A stretch of DNA of 64,000 bases. It comes from BCD1 sp965230565 (GTDB lineage: Bacteria; Bacteroidota; Bacteroidia; Chitinophagales; Saprospiraceae). A program made the position numbers and the translations under genes. The notes beneath the pieces are model-generated. The model did no database searches, was not told the origin of the DNA, and saw only the letters and a list, made by a program, of their open reading frames with translations. The stretch is taken from assembly GCA_965230565.1 (NCBI GenBank), contig CBDDLH010000011.1, positions 62,001 to 126,000 of the forward strand, read 5' to 3'. Below are positions 43,136 to 52,090 of this stretch, piece after piece. Numbering within the stretch: position 1 is the first letter of the stretch; each line of letters starts with the position of its first letter.

Positions 43136-44479
43136 ATGAAGCAGCTTCTTATTTTCCTTTTTCTAATTATACCTGCACTGGTTTTTTCCCAGGGATTATT
43201 TGAGTCCTCTATTGAGGAAGCTGAGGAAGAGGCTAAGCCTGTTCTCGATTTCAACGGATATGCCCGGGGCACGGCCTGGTTGGGTTCAGAACAATATGAT
43301 TTTGGTTTTGCCTTTGGTGAATTCACATTGCAGGGTAAACTCGAAAAGAACAGCACCTGGCTTTTTACGGATCTTAGGTTCAGGTCGGGATATAGATTTG
43401 GAACTTCCTTTACGGAAATGGAGATAAAAGAAGCCTATGCGGGATTAGCTGCTGAGAAGGTGGATGTTCGTTTGGGGAACCAGATCGTTTCCTGGGGACG
43501 AACAGATGGGTTCAATCCAACCAATAATATCACTCCCGAAGATTACTTTTTCCTGACTCCTGATCCGGATGACCAGAAGCTTTCCAATTTTATGCTGAGG
43601 GTGAAATATCGATTCAACTCAGCAGTTGAACTGGATGTGATCGGTGTTCCATTGTATCGTCCATCTGTTTACCGGTTCGACCTCTTTGATATGGGAGAAA
43701 ATGTGAGTTTTGGAGATTTTGTCACTCCTGAACGATCTTTCAAAAATGGTTCTATTGCAGCTAGGCTGAATGTGGAATTACCGAAAACCGGATTTTCATT
43801 TTCCTGGTTCAGAGGCTATTCGCCTATGTATGGGTTTGATGTAAGGGACATAAACTGGAGTTCAGAAAGTCCGGTGATTAGTAATGCCGGAGTGCCATAT
43901 CTGAAGAACAGCCTGGGAGCTGATTTGTCGGTACCGGCAGGTTCCTGGATAGCCAGAACGGAGTTGGCTTTTAATCTGGTTGAAGAAGATGAAAAACGGA
44001 TGTATATGCCCAATTCTGATCTCTCGTATGTGATCGGACTGGAACACAATTTTGGGGAATTCAATACGCTTCTCCAATATGTAGGTAAATACACCTTTAA
44101 TTTTTCGGATCCTAAATCACCGGTCTTGCTCGATCCGACGGACCCCGTTGCTCAGTTGAATTATGCCAATGAAATGATCTGTTATGAATCCCTGCTGTTC
44201 AACCGGCGGATCTTTTATCAGCAGGAGGAGACGAACCATGCTTTGGCGCTTTCAATTACCAGGTCGTTTCGCTATGAAACGCTTCAGGCTTCCCTATCCG
44301 CCTATTATAATTTCACTTCGGAGGAATATTTGTTGCGACCAGAGTTAGAATGGAAAATTACTGACGGGCTTTCTGCCAAAATTGGTTTTTCATTAATGGA
44401 TGGTCCGGAAGGGTCGCTATTTAGTTATTCCGGTTCAATTATGAGTGGTGGGTTTATTCAGCTAAAAGCAAGTTTTTAA
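43136..44479 (+). CDS. Outer-membrane beta-barrel protein (DUF1302-like) of an export operon
   Basis: This 447-residue protein has a signal peptide (MKQLLIFLFLIIPALVFSQ) followed by a 16-18-strand-type barrel pattern, with alternating segments such as VDVRLGNQIVSWGRTDGFNP and FMLRVKYRFNSAVELDVIGV. It ends with the C-terminal strand GGFIQLKASF, whose last Phe is a barrel-assembly signal. The QIVSWGRTDGFNPTN motif resembles DUF1302/alginate-porin-like proteins that travel with RND pumps. The ATG at 43136 follows a GTG one codon earlier. The RND pump starts 11 bases downstream, so the genes are an operon. Confidence 0.75.
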   Translation: MKQLLIFLFLIIPALVFSQGLFESSIEEAEEEAKPVLDFNGYARGTAWLGSEQYDFGFAFGEFTLQGKLEKNSTWLFTDLRFRSGYRFGTSFTEMEIKEAYAGLAAEKVDVRLGNQIVSWGRTDGFNPTNNITPEDYFFLTPDPDDQKLSNFMLRVKYRFNSAVELDVIGVPLYRPSVYRFDLFDMGENVSFGDFVTPERSFKNGSIAARLNVELPKTGFSFSWFRGYSPMYGFDVRDINWSSESPVISNAGVPYLKNSLGADLSVPAGSWIARTELAFNLVEEDEKRMYMPNSDLSYVIGLEHNFGEFNTLLQYVGKYTFNFSDPKSPVLLDPTDPVAQLNYANEMICYESLLFNRRIFYQQEETNHALALSITRSFRYETLQASLSAYYNFTSEEYLLRPELEWKITDGLSAKIGFSLMDGPEGSLFSYSGSIMSGGFIQLKASF

Positions 44480-44490
44480 AATAAAAACCA

Positions 44491-46746
44491 ATGGCCAGAG
44501 AAAATTTTGTCACAAAACATAAATGGTGGATTATCGCAGTAACCTTTCTTTTCGGGATACTGATGTTCTTTCCATTGCTGAATACCACCATTAATTCTGA
44601 TCTGGAATCCTATTTCCCGGAAACAATGACGGCTAAGATAAATAGTCGAAAGATTGAGGCCATTTTTGGAAAAAAGGAGCCGATCCTGATTGTAATTAAG
44701 TCTGAAGATGTTCTGGGGGACTCAACGCTTTTGCGGGTTCGTTCCCTGAGCAGAGCCTTTAACAGGATGAAGGAATTTGATAAAGTGGTTTCCTTGTTTG
44801 ATGTGAAAAATATCAAAGGAGAGCAAGGAGCAATGATCGTCGATCCTGTAGTGGAAAGGATACCGCGATCAGAGGAACAAAGGGAAAGGATAAGGGAAGA
44901 GATCAAAAAGAATGAACTGGCGTATGAATTGATCGTTTCAAAGGATTTTCACTATACCTTGATCATGCTAAATGCGGTTGCTGAAAAAAGTGATCACGAA
45001 TTGATGTTGAGTGTGCAAGGGGTTTTGGATGAATTTCCCGGTTCTGAAGAGCTCTCGCTTTTTGGAACGCCGTATATGCGTGATGAGGCAAATGTAAAAG
45101 TGGCCCGGGATATGCAGATTTTATTACCGATCGGGCTCATCGTCATGTTGATCTTTCTTTGGTTGTCATTTCGCCAAAAAAGAGGCGCATTTTTACCATT
45201 TTTTGTGGTCATCTTTTCCATAATCATATCTATGTCACTGATCCCGATTTTTGGTTGGGAGTTGAGCATCATCAGTATCATTATTCCTATAATGATGATA
45301 GCTGTTGCCAATGATTACGGGGTGCATTTCATTGCGCGATACCAGGAAATAATTGCTGAAAATCCTGACATGCCGATGAAGGAGGTTGTTGCCAATGTGC
45401 TGAGCTACCTGAGCAGGCCAGTGATTCTGACCGGACTGACAACCATGTTTGGAATAGCCGGGTTGATCTCACATCTGATGCTTCCAGCCAAGCAGATGGG
45501 GGTGGTGTCTGCGATCGGGATAGGTTTTGCGGTTTTGTTGAGTCTGACCTTCATTCCGGCGACATTGCTCATTTTAAAAAAAGGCCAAATAAAGGTAAAT
45601 GGGATGTTGGGAAAGGAACCGCTTATTGATCGCCTGCTTCTGAAAATTGGACATTGGGTAACGGGAAGGCCAAGACAGGTATTATTCGTTTTTGCGGCTT
45701 TTTTGATCCTGGTAACTACAGGTCTTGTGAAGTTCCGGGTTGCTGCGGATACGGATAAAATATTTCCTGCTCATCATCCGTACAGTGTTTCCCTGGAAGT
45801 GGTCAACAAACACTTTGGAGGTACGAAAAATATCCAGGTGGTTTTTGAGGGAGATATAAAAGACCCAAGGGTACTTCGTAATATGGAAAAGTACAAGGAG
45901 CAGCTTGAAAAATTGCCTGAGGTGGGGAGCGTAACCTCTATTGCTACCGTGATCAGGATTATGAGCAGAGCGTTGAATGACCCGGGAGATGAATTCTATG
46001 ATAAGATACCGGATTCCCGGGAGGCCGTTGCTCAGTATCTCGAACTTTATTCCATGAGTGGCGATCCGGAAGATTTTGAGGATCTGGTGGATTTCGATTA
46101 TACAAGTGCGATTATGAATGTTCAATACGAGGCGGATGAACTGCAAACAGCGAATAAGGTAACCGATGAATTGAATGCTATGATCGCTGAAGATGAATAT
46201 GCTGCCTTCATGGGAGGGTACAGCCTTATCGAGAAGGAGTTGAGTGAAGCAATCTCTGCCGGGCAAATCAATTCCTTGTTATTTGCTTTTATCGCTATCA
46301 TAGTATTGCTCATGCTCATTTTCAGAAATGTATTTGCCGGTCTTTTGGGTAGTCTGCCACTGGCTTTTGCAGTGGTTTGTACTTTTGGATTTATGGGCTG
46401 GGCTAATATCGATCTAAATATAGCCACAGCCTTATTATCCTCCATTTCAATCGGTTTGGGCGTAGATTATACCATACATATGTTCTGGAGATTGAAAACT
46501 GAATTGAAAACGGGAGCAGATGTTAAATCTGCAATTATTACCAGTCTGGGAACCAGCGGCCGGGGAATTGTCATCAACGCTTTTTCGGTCATCGTAGGCT
46601 TTTCAGTTTTGTTTTTGTCGGCATTCCCGTTGATCAGGTCCTTTGCCCTTTTGATCATTTTATCGATCATTCTTTGCCTGATCTGCGCCTTGATCCTGAT
46701 ACCGGCTATCTGCTTGTTATTTAAACCCAAATTTTTATCATCATAA
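44491..46746 (+). CDS. RND/MMPL family exporter
   Basis: This is a 751-residue pump with two repeats of one helix, a large periplasmic loop and five helices. The proton-relay motifs are IMMIAVANDYGVHFIARYQE (about residue 270) in the first half and SIGLGVDYTIHMFWRLKTE (about residue 655) in the second; both have the paired Asp-Tyr typical of sterol-sensing-domain/MMPL pumps. These pumps move hydrophobic molecules such as lipids or hopanoids. It sits between the barrel gene and a LolA-like gene; the three together could span inner membrane, periplasm and outer membrane. Confidence 0.9.
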   Translation: MARENFVTKHKWWIIAVTFLFGILMFFPLLNTTINSDLESYFPETMTAKINSRKIEAIFGKKEPILIVIKSEDVLGDSTLLRVRSLSRAFNRMKEFDKVVSLFDVKNIKGEQGAMIVDPVVERIPRSEEQRERIREEIKKNELAYELIVSKDFHYTLIMLNAVAEKSDHELMLSVQGVLDEFPGSEELSLFGTPYMRDEANVKVARDMQILLPIGLIVMLIFLWLSFRQKRGAFLPFFVVIFSIIISMSLIPIFGWELSIISIIIPIMMIAVANDYGVHFIARYQEIIAENPDMPMKEVVANVLSYLSRPVILTGLTTMFGIAGLISHLMLPAKQMGVVSAIGIGFAVLLSLTFIPATLLILKKGQIKVNGMLGKEPLIDRLLLKIGHWVTGRPRQVLFVFAAFLILVTTGLVKFRVAADTDKIFPAHHPYSVSLEVVNKHFGGTKNIQVVFEGDIKDPRVLRNMEKYKEQLEKLPEVGSVTSIATVIRIMSRALNDPGDEFYDKIPDSREAVAQYLELYSMSGDPEDFEDLVDFDYTSAIMNVQYEADELQTANKVTDELNAMIAEDEYAAFMGGYSLIEKELSEAISAGQINSLLFAFIAIIVLLMLIFRNVFAGLLGSLPLAFAVVCTFGFMGWANIDLNIATALLSSISIGLGVDYTIHMFWRLKTELKTGADVKSAIITSLGTSGRGIVINAFSVIVGFSVLFLSAFPLIRSFALLIILSIILCLICALILIPAICLLFKPKFLSS

Positions 46747-46761
46747 AAAATTGAAAAAGAC

Positions 46762-47529
46762 ATGAAAAGTTATTTAATCATAGTGCTTTTGATATTATCG
46801 ACAGGTTTTCTACAGGCCCAAACTGCCAGGGAAATCAGTGATAATGCAACTGATGTCATGGAATTGAATTCCATGGAAATGGTTTCTACACTTAAGATCT
46901 ATGATCAAAAAGGTCGGGTCAGGGTGAGAGAAATCGCTACGGCAACACGAAAATTCGGTGATGTCTCCAAAACCGTGATCAAATTTTTATCTCCTGCTGA
47001 TGTCAAAGGTACGGCCATGTTGGTTTACGACTATGAGAATGAAGCGGACGACATGTGGATCTATCTGCCGGCCTTAAGGAAAACGAGAAGGATCGTAAGT
47101 CAGGAAAGAGGGAAAAGTTTTATGGGATCGGAATTCACTAATGCGGATATGAGTAAACCTGATATGGATGATTTTACTTATAAAAAACTGTCCAAAGAAA
47201 CATATAATGGCCAACTCTGCTGGAAGATCGAATCTTTATGCAAGAATGAGGATATTGCCGATGAGCACGGCTTCAGCAAAAGGATCTCCTGGATCGAGGA
47301 CAAAACGTGGTTAGTGCACAAGATCGAATTCTATGATAATTACGGGGAATTGCATAAGGTGCAATACATAAAAGACTATAAAAAGCAAGCCAATGGAAAA
47401 TATTTTGCTTTTTATATGGAAAAAGAGAATGTTCAGAACGGTCGCAAGTCAGTCATGACTGTCAATAAGTTCCAGTCGAGTTCAACCATGAAAGAAGGCG
47501 CTTTTGCTCCGGCAATGTTGAATAAATGA
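46762..47529 (+). CDS. Outer-membrane lipoprotein-sorting (LolA-like) protein
   Basis: This 255-residue periplasmic carrier has a signal peptide (MKSYLIIVLLILSTGFLQAQ). It has the same landmark motifs as the frameshifted gene at 3944: KFLSPADVKGTAMLVYD, DDMWIYLPALRKTRRI and SFMGSEFTNADMSKPD. This gene is intact. It follows the RND pump by 15 bases, so it is the third gene of the operon and would receive hydrophobic cargo from the pump. In related systems such carriers are paired with RND rather than Lol ABC exporters. Confidence 0.85.
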   Translation: MKSYLIIVLLILSTGFLQAQTAREISDNATDVMELNSMEMVSTLKIYDQKGRVRVREIATATRKFGDVSKTVIKFLSPADVKGTAMLVYDYENEADDMWIYLPALRKTRRIVSQERGKSFMGSEFTNADMSKPDMDDFTYKKLSKETYNGQLCWKIESLCKNEDIADEHGFSKRISWIEDKTWLVHKIEFYDNYGELHKVQYIKDYKKQANGKYFAFYMEKENVQNGRKSVMTVNKFQSSSTMKEGAFAPAMLNK

Positions 47530-47598
47530 TTGTTTTTTCTAAAATTTGATAACCGGCAACTTGAATTAATTTGAGCAAATATTCCCTGTGTATAGATC

Positions 47599-48696
47599 CT
47601 AATGAAACCGTTTAAACGCATTGACCAGTCTATCTGGTAATTCCTCGTTACAGGCTTTTTTGTAGTCGTTGTAGGAGCATGGAACCAGGTAGTGACGTTG
47701 ATATTTCTTATTACTCATCACCGGGATCTGCAACCACCACCGACCGCTGCGCTGGCTTTTCCAGAAAACGATTTGTTCATGCTGGAAATTGACGATGTAT
47801 TCCACCAGGCCTTTGGTTGAAACGGGGAAGTCATTTTTCCGGTTGAAATATCCGTCGATGAAGTACCAGATCATTTGGGCGATCACTTCGGCTGTTTGTT
47901 CGTCGCCATAATCCTGGTGTTCAAAACCATACACGCCGAAGGAACGCAATTTATCACTCATGCCTGCATAACGGGTGATACGGCAGGCTTCTTCTACGGT
48001 AAATCCGGTTGGGGTATTTCTGTTTTGAGCCGGGACTTCAGCTTGCTTCAAGGCTGAAAGGTTGAATCCAAGCAGGTCGGCATCCCGGACGACAGGTTCC
48101 AGTTCACTCAGGTTGTTGCGGGCATCTCCCAGGCCGACATATTCAAAGATCCATTTGTCAAATAACTTTTTGGATTCCGGGTTGATATAATGGCGCTGAC
48201 AACCGATAATTCCCAGGTGGAAAAGATGGGATTTTTTCTCCGTAAGAATTTCATCCAGATACATGGCACCCGGCCCGTCGGGGTCACCGGTAAATGGGAT
48301 CGTGTCGTCCACCAGCGCAACGTTGATCATTTCCTTAAGGCTTTTGAAGGCCCTGTACTGAGGAGCTACAAAATCAGCTGATGTTCCGATGAGAACAGGA
48401 ATTATTTTTCCTTCCAGCAACTCTTTGATGAGCGGGATGATAAAAGCGTGAGCATTTTTTTTGAAATTGCCAAGATCGGCAATATTTAAACCGGGGAAAG
48501 GGAAACTCATCCGGTAGAGGGACCGGCGTACCATGTCAGCTTCCTTAGAGCCAATACCGATGATGGCCAGTTTGGTATCAGAAAGATCGGGCACCTCACT
48601 GGTAAAGGCATCGATATGAGCACCAATCTGGAATGGTTGGAAATTTTCTTCTTTGAAAGGATCCGGTGTAATTGGAGAAAGCCAGTTTTCGAGCAT
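47599..48696 (-). CDS. Arginase/formimidoylglutamase-fold protein lacking metal ligands
   Basis: This 365-residue protein has the ureohydrolase fold of Bacteroidota formimidoylglutamase-type proteins: FPGLNIADLGNF, PVLIGTSADFVAP and NRNTPTGFTVEEACRITRYAG, ending with a tail of about 60 residues (QRHYLVPCSYNDYKKACNEELPD...). The metal-binding motifs of active arginases are not there. GGDH is GTSAD, DAHxD is VDDTIPF and SIDxDxxDP is DLLGFNLSALKQ. It is therefore probably not a Mn-dependent hydrolase. ATG at 48696; a TAnnTTTG element and a large palindrome lie just upstream. Confidence 0.8.
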   Translation of the reverse strand: MLENWLSPITPDPFKEENFQPFQIGAHIDAFTSEVPDLSDTKLAIIGIGSKEADMVRRSLYRMSFPFPGLNIADLGNFKKNAHAFIIPLIKELLEGKIIPVLIGTSADFVAPQYRAFKSLKEMINVALVDDTIPFTGDPDGPGAMYLDEILTEKKSHLFHLGIIGCQRHYINPESKKLFDKWIFEYVGLGDARNNLSELEPVVRDADLLGFNLSALKQAEVPAQNRNTPTGFTVEEACRITRYAGMSDKLRSFGVYGFEHQDYGDEQTAEVIAQMIWYFIDGYFNRKNDFPVSTKGLVEYIVNFQHEQIVFWKSQRSGRWWLQIPVMSNKKYQRHYLVPCSYNDYKKACNEELPDRLVNAFKRFH

Positions 48697-48713
48697 TGAT
48701 TGTTTGTTTTATG

Positions 48714-48721
48714 CAAAAATA
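48714..48721 (-). promoter_or_regulatory. Candidate -7 element for the arginase-fold gene
   Basis: On the minus strand TATTTTTG matches TAnnTTTG 18 bases before the start codon. The position expected for the -33 box (about 48742-48746) falls at the edge of the 47-base palindrome. Confidence 0.45.
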
Positions 48722-48742
48722 GAAAAAAGGATGAAACGGTTT

Positions 48743-48789
48743 AAGGCCTAGTGACGGCCTCACTCCGAGTGAGGCCGTCACTAGGCCTT
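48743..48789. repeat. 47-base perfect palindrome (23-bp arms, 1-base centre)
   Basis: Arms 48743-48765 and 48767-48789 are exact inverted complements (aaggcctagtgacggcctca ... tgaggccgtcactaggcctt), with only c48766 between them. It lies between divergent genes, not at gene ends. It is much more GC-rich than its surroundings and no copy was noticed elsewhere in the window. A cruciform, a dyad operator or a transposon end are possible readings. Confidence 0.75.
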
Positions 48790-49206
48790 CCCCTCATTAG
48801 TAAAAGCCACGAGATGATCAAGTGTGACATTTTTAAGGTCTCTTTTTTTAAACTTTAACATAATTTCAATGGAAAAGTAGATTTTGACTTAAGCATCCCC
48901 TGAAATCAGATTTGGTTTTTTATTATTTCTTTCGACAATCTATGCTTGAAATTATAAAAAGTTTATGTCAAAAAGATGAAAAATTTTCCTCGAAATTCTT
49001 GAAAACCTTCTGGTGTTCACTTTTGTTAAAACTCTTCCGGAAGGGTGGTTCCGGGTGCAGGTTTGAATGAAAAATTGTAAATTGCAATAAAAAAAATCAA
49101 ACATTCTGAGGTTTCTAACGTATTACAATATTTGAGAATATTTTAGTAACTGTTTAGAAGTGATTAGTAACAATAGAAGTTACTTTAGCCGGAAAATAAT
49201 TAACTC
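48790..49206. other. Gene-free leader region of rpoN
   Basis: No gene, tRNA or consensus promoter was found in these 417 bases. A run of agtaac/gttact words lies at 49145-49185 (tagtaactg, tagtaacaa, gaagttactt), just before the rpoN start. It could be a small dyad site. Confidence 0.4.
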
Positions 49207-50712
49207 ATGCTCAAGCAGACGATAAGTCAGAAGATGCTGCAGAAGCTGTCGCCTCAACAAATTCAGTTGATGAAATTGTTGCAGATTCCGACGGTCAACC
49301 TGGAGCAGCGCATCAAGGAGGAGCTGGAAGTCAATCCAGCCCTGGAAGAAGGTGTGCAGGAGGATGAGTTCGGCAGTTTGGATGAACCTATTGAGGATGA
49401 TTACGATGATTATTCCGAACAGGATGCGGATCAGGAAGCTTTTGAACTGGATGATTACCTGAATGATTATCTGGAAGACGATCCTGTTTCCTATAAACTC
49501 AAAGGGGATGCTTATTCTGCCTCAGAAGAAGATGATAAGACCATTCCGGTTGCTGTTCAGAATTCTTTCCACGATCATCTGGAAAATCAATTGGGGCTTT
49601 TGAAATTTGAAGAAGAAAATGATGAAGTTATCGCTCTTCAAATCATAGGCTCTATTGACGAGGACGGTTACCTCAGGCGTGATCCGGCTTCCATAATGGA
49701 TGACCTGCTTTTCGCCCAGAATATTTTCACTACGGAAGAAAAGATCAATGAAATACTGGCATTGATCCAGAAGTTTGAACCGCCCGGCACCGGAGCGAGA
49801 GACCTTCAGGAGTGTCTTATTATTCAGTTGGGACTCAAACTGGATAATGTTCAATATAAAGATGCCAGCCAGGCTGCTGCCATGGATCTTGGGTTGAAGA
49901 TCCTGCGCGACCATTTTGATGAGTTTGGTAAAAAACATTACGAAAAACTCATGCGCAAGATGGATGTCCCTGCCCAGGATCTCAAGGAGGCCATCGAAGA
50001 GATCACCAAATTGAATCCCAAACCTGCGAGTGGATTTACCAGTTCCGGTCCGAGGAATTTGCAATATGTGGTACCTGATTTCATCATTACCAACCGCGAA
50101 GGGGAACTGATCCTGACCTTGAATTCCAGGAATGCTCCCGACCTGCATATCAACGATCAGTACATGGATATGCTGAGAAGTTACCGGGCTGCTCAAAAGG
50201 GTAAAAAAGCCAATAAACGCGATAAAGAAGCGGTGCTTTTCATCAAACAAAAGATCGACTCCGCCAAATGGTTCATCGATGCCATCCGTCAGCGGCAACT
50301 TACGCTGCACAATACGATGTACGCCATCATGCAATATCAGTATGACTTCTTCTTGTCAGGAGATCAGAAGAAGTTGCGACCGATGATCCTCAAGGATATT
50401 GCGGACATTACCGGCCTGGATATTTCCACCATCTCCAGGGTGGTCAATAGTAAGTACGTGCAAACAGAATTTGGCACAAAACTCCTCAAAGACTTCTTCT
50501 CAGAGTCTCTCCAAACAAGCGACGGAGCGGAAGTATCTACCCTTGAAGTCAAAAAGATCCTCAAAGAAATGGTCGAAAGCGAAAACAAACGCAAGCCGCT
50601 CTCCGACGAAAAACTCAAAAACATCCTCCAGGAAAAAGGCTATAATATTGCCCGCCGTACGGTAGCTAAGTACCGGGAACAGTTGGGTATTCCTGTCCTG
50701 TGGCTAGATTAA
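49207..50712 (+). CDS. rpoN: RNA polymerase sigma-54 factor
   Basis: This is a 501-residue sigma-54. The N-terminal Gln/Leu-rich activator-interaction region reads QKMLQKLSPQQIQLMKLLQI. An acidic linker follows (DEPIEDDYDDYSEQDADQEA), then the core-binding region and the HTH PMILKDIADITGLDISTISRVV. The C-terminal RpoN box is RRTVAKYREQLGIP. The length is normal and all the diagnostic parts are present. It reads -24/-12 promoters with AAA+ activators, none of which is encoded in this window. Confidence 0.95.
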   Translation: MLKQTISQKMLQKLSPQQIQLMKLLQIPTVNLEQRIKEELEVNPALEEGVQEDEFGSLDEPIEDDYDDYSEQDADQEAFELDDYLNDYLEDDPVSYKLKGDAYSASEEDDKTIPVAVQNSFHDHLENQLGLLKFEEENDEVIALQIIGSIDEDGYLRRDPASIMDDLLFAQNIFTTEEKINEILALIQKFEPPGTGARDLQECLIIQLGLKLDNVQYKDASQAAAMDLGLKILRDHFDEFGKKHYEKLMRKMDVPAQDLKEAIEEITKLNPKPASGFTSSGPRNLQYVVPDFIITNREGELILTLNSRNAPDLHINDQYMDMLRSYRAAQKGKKANKRDKEAVLFIKQKIDSAKWFIDAIRQRQLTLHNTMYAIMQYQYDFFLSGDQKKLRPMILKDIADITGLDISTISRVVNSKYVQTEFGTKLLKDFFSESLQTSDGAEVSTLEVKKILKEMVESENKRKPLSDEKLKNILQEKGYNIARRTVAKYREQLGIPVLWLD

Positions 50713-50763
50713 GAAAAGAGCTGTAGAATAGATTTGCTGAATATCCACTGCAGAATGTAGAAG

Positions 50764-51048
50764 TTTTTATTCATCCATTCCGATAATACCTCTTCCAACC
50801 TCACTTTCCCTACAATCCACATTTCCCCAAAAACATATCGGATATTCTGCGGTATCGATATGCTCCAGGTTCCTTTAGCTTGTCGGAAAAGGTTAAGTAT
50901 GAAAGATAGAAGGAATAACATTAGAAGTGTGGTAAACCATTATCCACGCCGATCAGAACCGAAAATATCGAATATAGAATGGTGAAGTAGGGGGACTAGT
51001 AAACTTGCAGAATACATAGAATGGCATTTTTATTCATCCATTCCGATA
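50764..51048 (+). repeat. Direct repeats of a roughly 160-180 bp degenerate unit
   Basis: Two diverged copies at about 50748-50905 and 51008-51175 share words in the same order: gcagaat, a 22-base exact match at 50764-50785 and 51027-51048 (containing ttattcatccattccgata), ctcactttccc, caatccacat, ccccaaaaa, tatcgatatg and ccaggt/cctttag. Spacing is 263 bases. The short open frame on the minus strand at 50709-50921 covers copy 1 but is not maintained in copy 2. Confidence 0.6.
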
Positions 51049-51239
51049 AAATACCAAAATCTTCCACCTCACTTTCCCCACCCCCCAATCCACATCTTCT
51101 CCCCAAAAATCATTATATTAGCAGTATTTTCCTAAAAATATCGATATGACTTCCCGGCCGTTCCAGGACCTTTAGTTGGCACAATGAAGAAGAAGCACTG
51201 TAGGCTATTTGGTTAGCAGTATTAAAAAAAGCGCTTGCA

Positions 51240-52090
51240 TCGGCCGTTCGCAATTATGGAGAAACCTGAGATGCCTCTTGAACACGGCAAAGGTAGTGCA
51301 ATTGCCCATAGTAAGGAAGATTTAAGCAGCTTTTTCCATACCTGGAAGGCCGGATATGAGTGAGGAGGATACAGTTTATTGGGTTGCCACCAATCTTTTT
51401 GACTTAGGGAGAATTAGCATCATTAATAGGAATAAATGAAGATGAAGAAGCGCAAATATTATAGCCAGGAATTCTCTTAGGAAAAAGGGGTGGATTCGAC
51501 GGATAAGAAGGCTTGGAAGAAGATTATTCTTGTGATGACGATTCAAAAGGCCTATGGATACCAATTTTAACGGGCTTACTTTTGAAGGGGAAGAGCATCC
51601 GAATACTCAGACAATTATGGAGGTGAAGAATCTTGCGTTGGTTTTGCCTTTGAATGGATTGGAGGCGCTGGAATGACGATTATATCCCTCCGGTAGACGG
51701 CGTTCGAATCTTGCGGTATGGTGCAGGATCTAGGCGATTACGGCCTTATTGGAGAAGTGTATGAAGAAGACCATTGTTAGGCGTTCGAATCTTGGATTTG
51801 TATATAAGGATCTAGGCGATTATGAAGGCGCCCGTTCCTCCGAAACCGACCGCAATTATGGAGAAGACCATCATTCAAGGTTTTGCCTTTGAGATGGATA
51901 GCGGGGGAAAGGCGACTGGAATCGGCCTTTCGCCATTATGGAGAAGACCAACGGGAAATCCTCGTACATGATTACGAAGGCGCCCGTGAAACCAAGGCCT
52001 TCGGACGTCGCAATTATGGAGAAACTCCTCCACGGCGAGAAGTCGTTCGAATCTCCTGACAGTACATTTGAAACTAGGGAAACGTAAAGC
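51240..52090 (+). pseudogene. Wreck of a kinesin-light-chain-type TPR repeat gene
   Basis: Broken pieces of TPRs are readable. RRSNLGFVYKDLGDYEGARS is readable at about 51780-51838, RNYGEDHHSRF at 51851 and FRHYGEDQREILVHDYEGAR at about 51928; RRNYGET occurs at about 52006 and VRNYGET at 51247. Shorter scraps are LLEKCMKK and NLALVL. Intact members have 42-residue (126-bp) repeats with SNLAxVxxDLGDYEGA and RNYGEDHP-type segments. Here copies of cgcaattatggagaa and gttcgaatctt recur at about 80-base spacing with frame changes and stops between. A 35-codon open frame at 51256-51363 and a roughly 60-codon frame ending at 52087 are chance survivors. The gene is dead by many indels and deletions. 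Confidence 0.65.

Noticed and set aside
48743..48789. Intrinsic terminator
   Set aside because: It lies between divergent starts, not gene ends, and has no T-run on either strand.
50709..50921. 70-codon minus-strand open frame in the gene graveyard
   Set aside because: The corresponding sequence in the second copy of the same repeat (about 51008-51175) is frame-broken, so the frame is not under selection.
51256..51363. 35-codon open frame starting MEKPEMPLEHGK
   Set aside because: It overlaps a cgcaattatggagaa scrap of the TPR wreck in a different frame, with no homologous counterpart in the other copies.
51240..52090. CRISPR-like array
   Set aside because: Repeated words (cgcaattatggagaa, gttcgaatctt) have similar spacing, but the sequence between them is also related and encodes TPR scraps; no cas genes.
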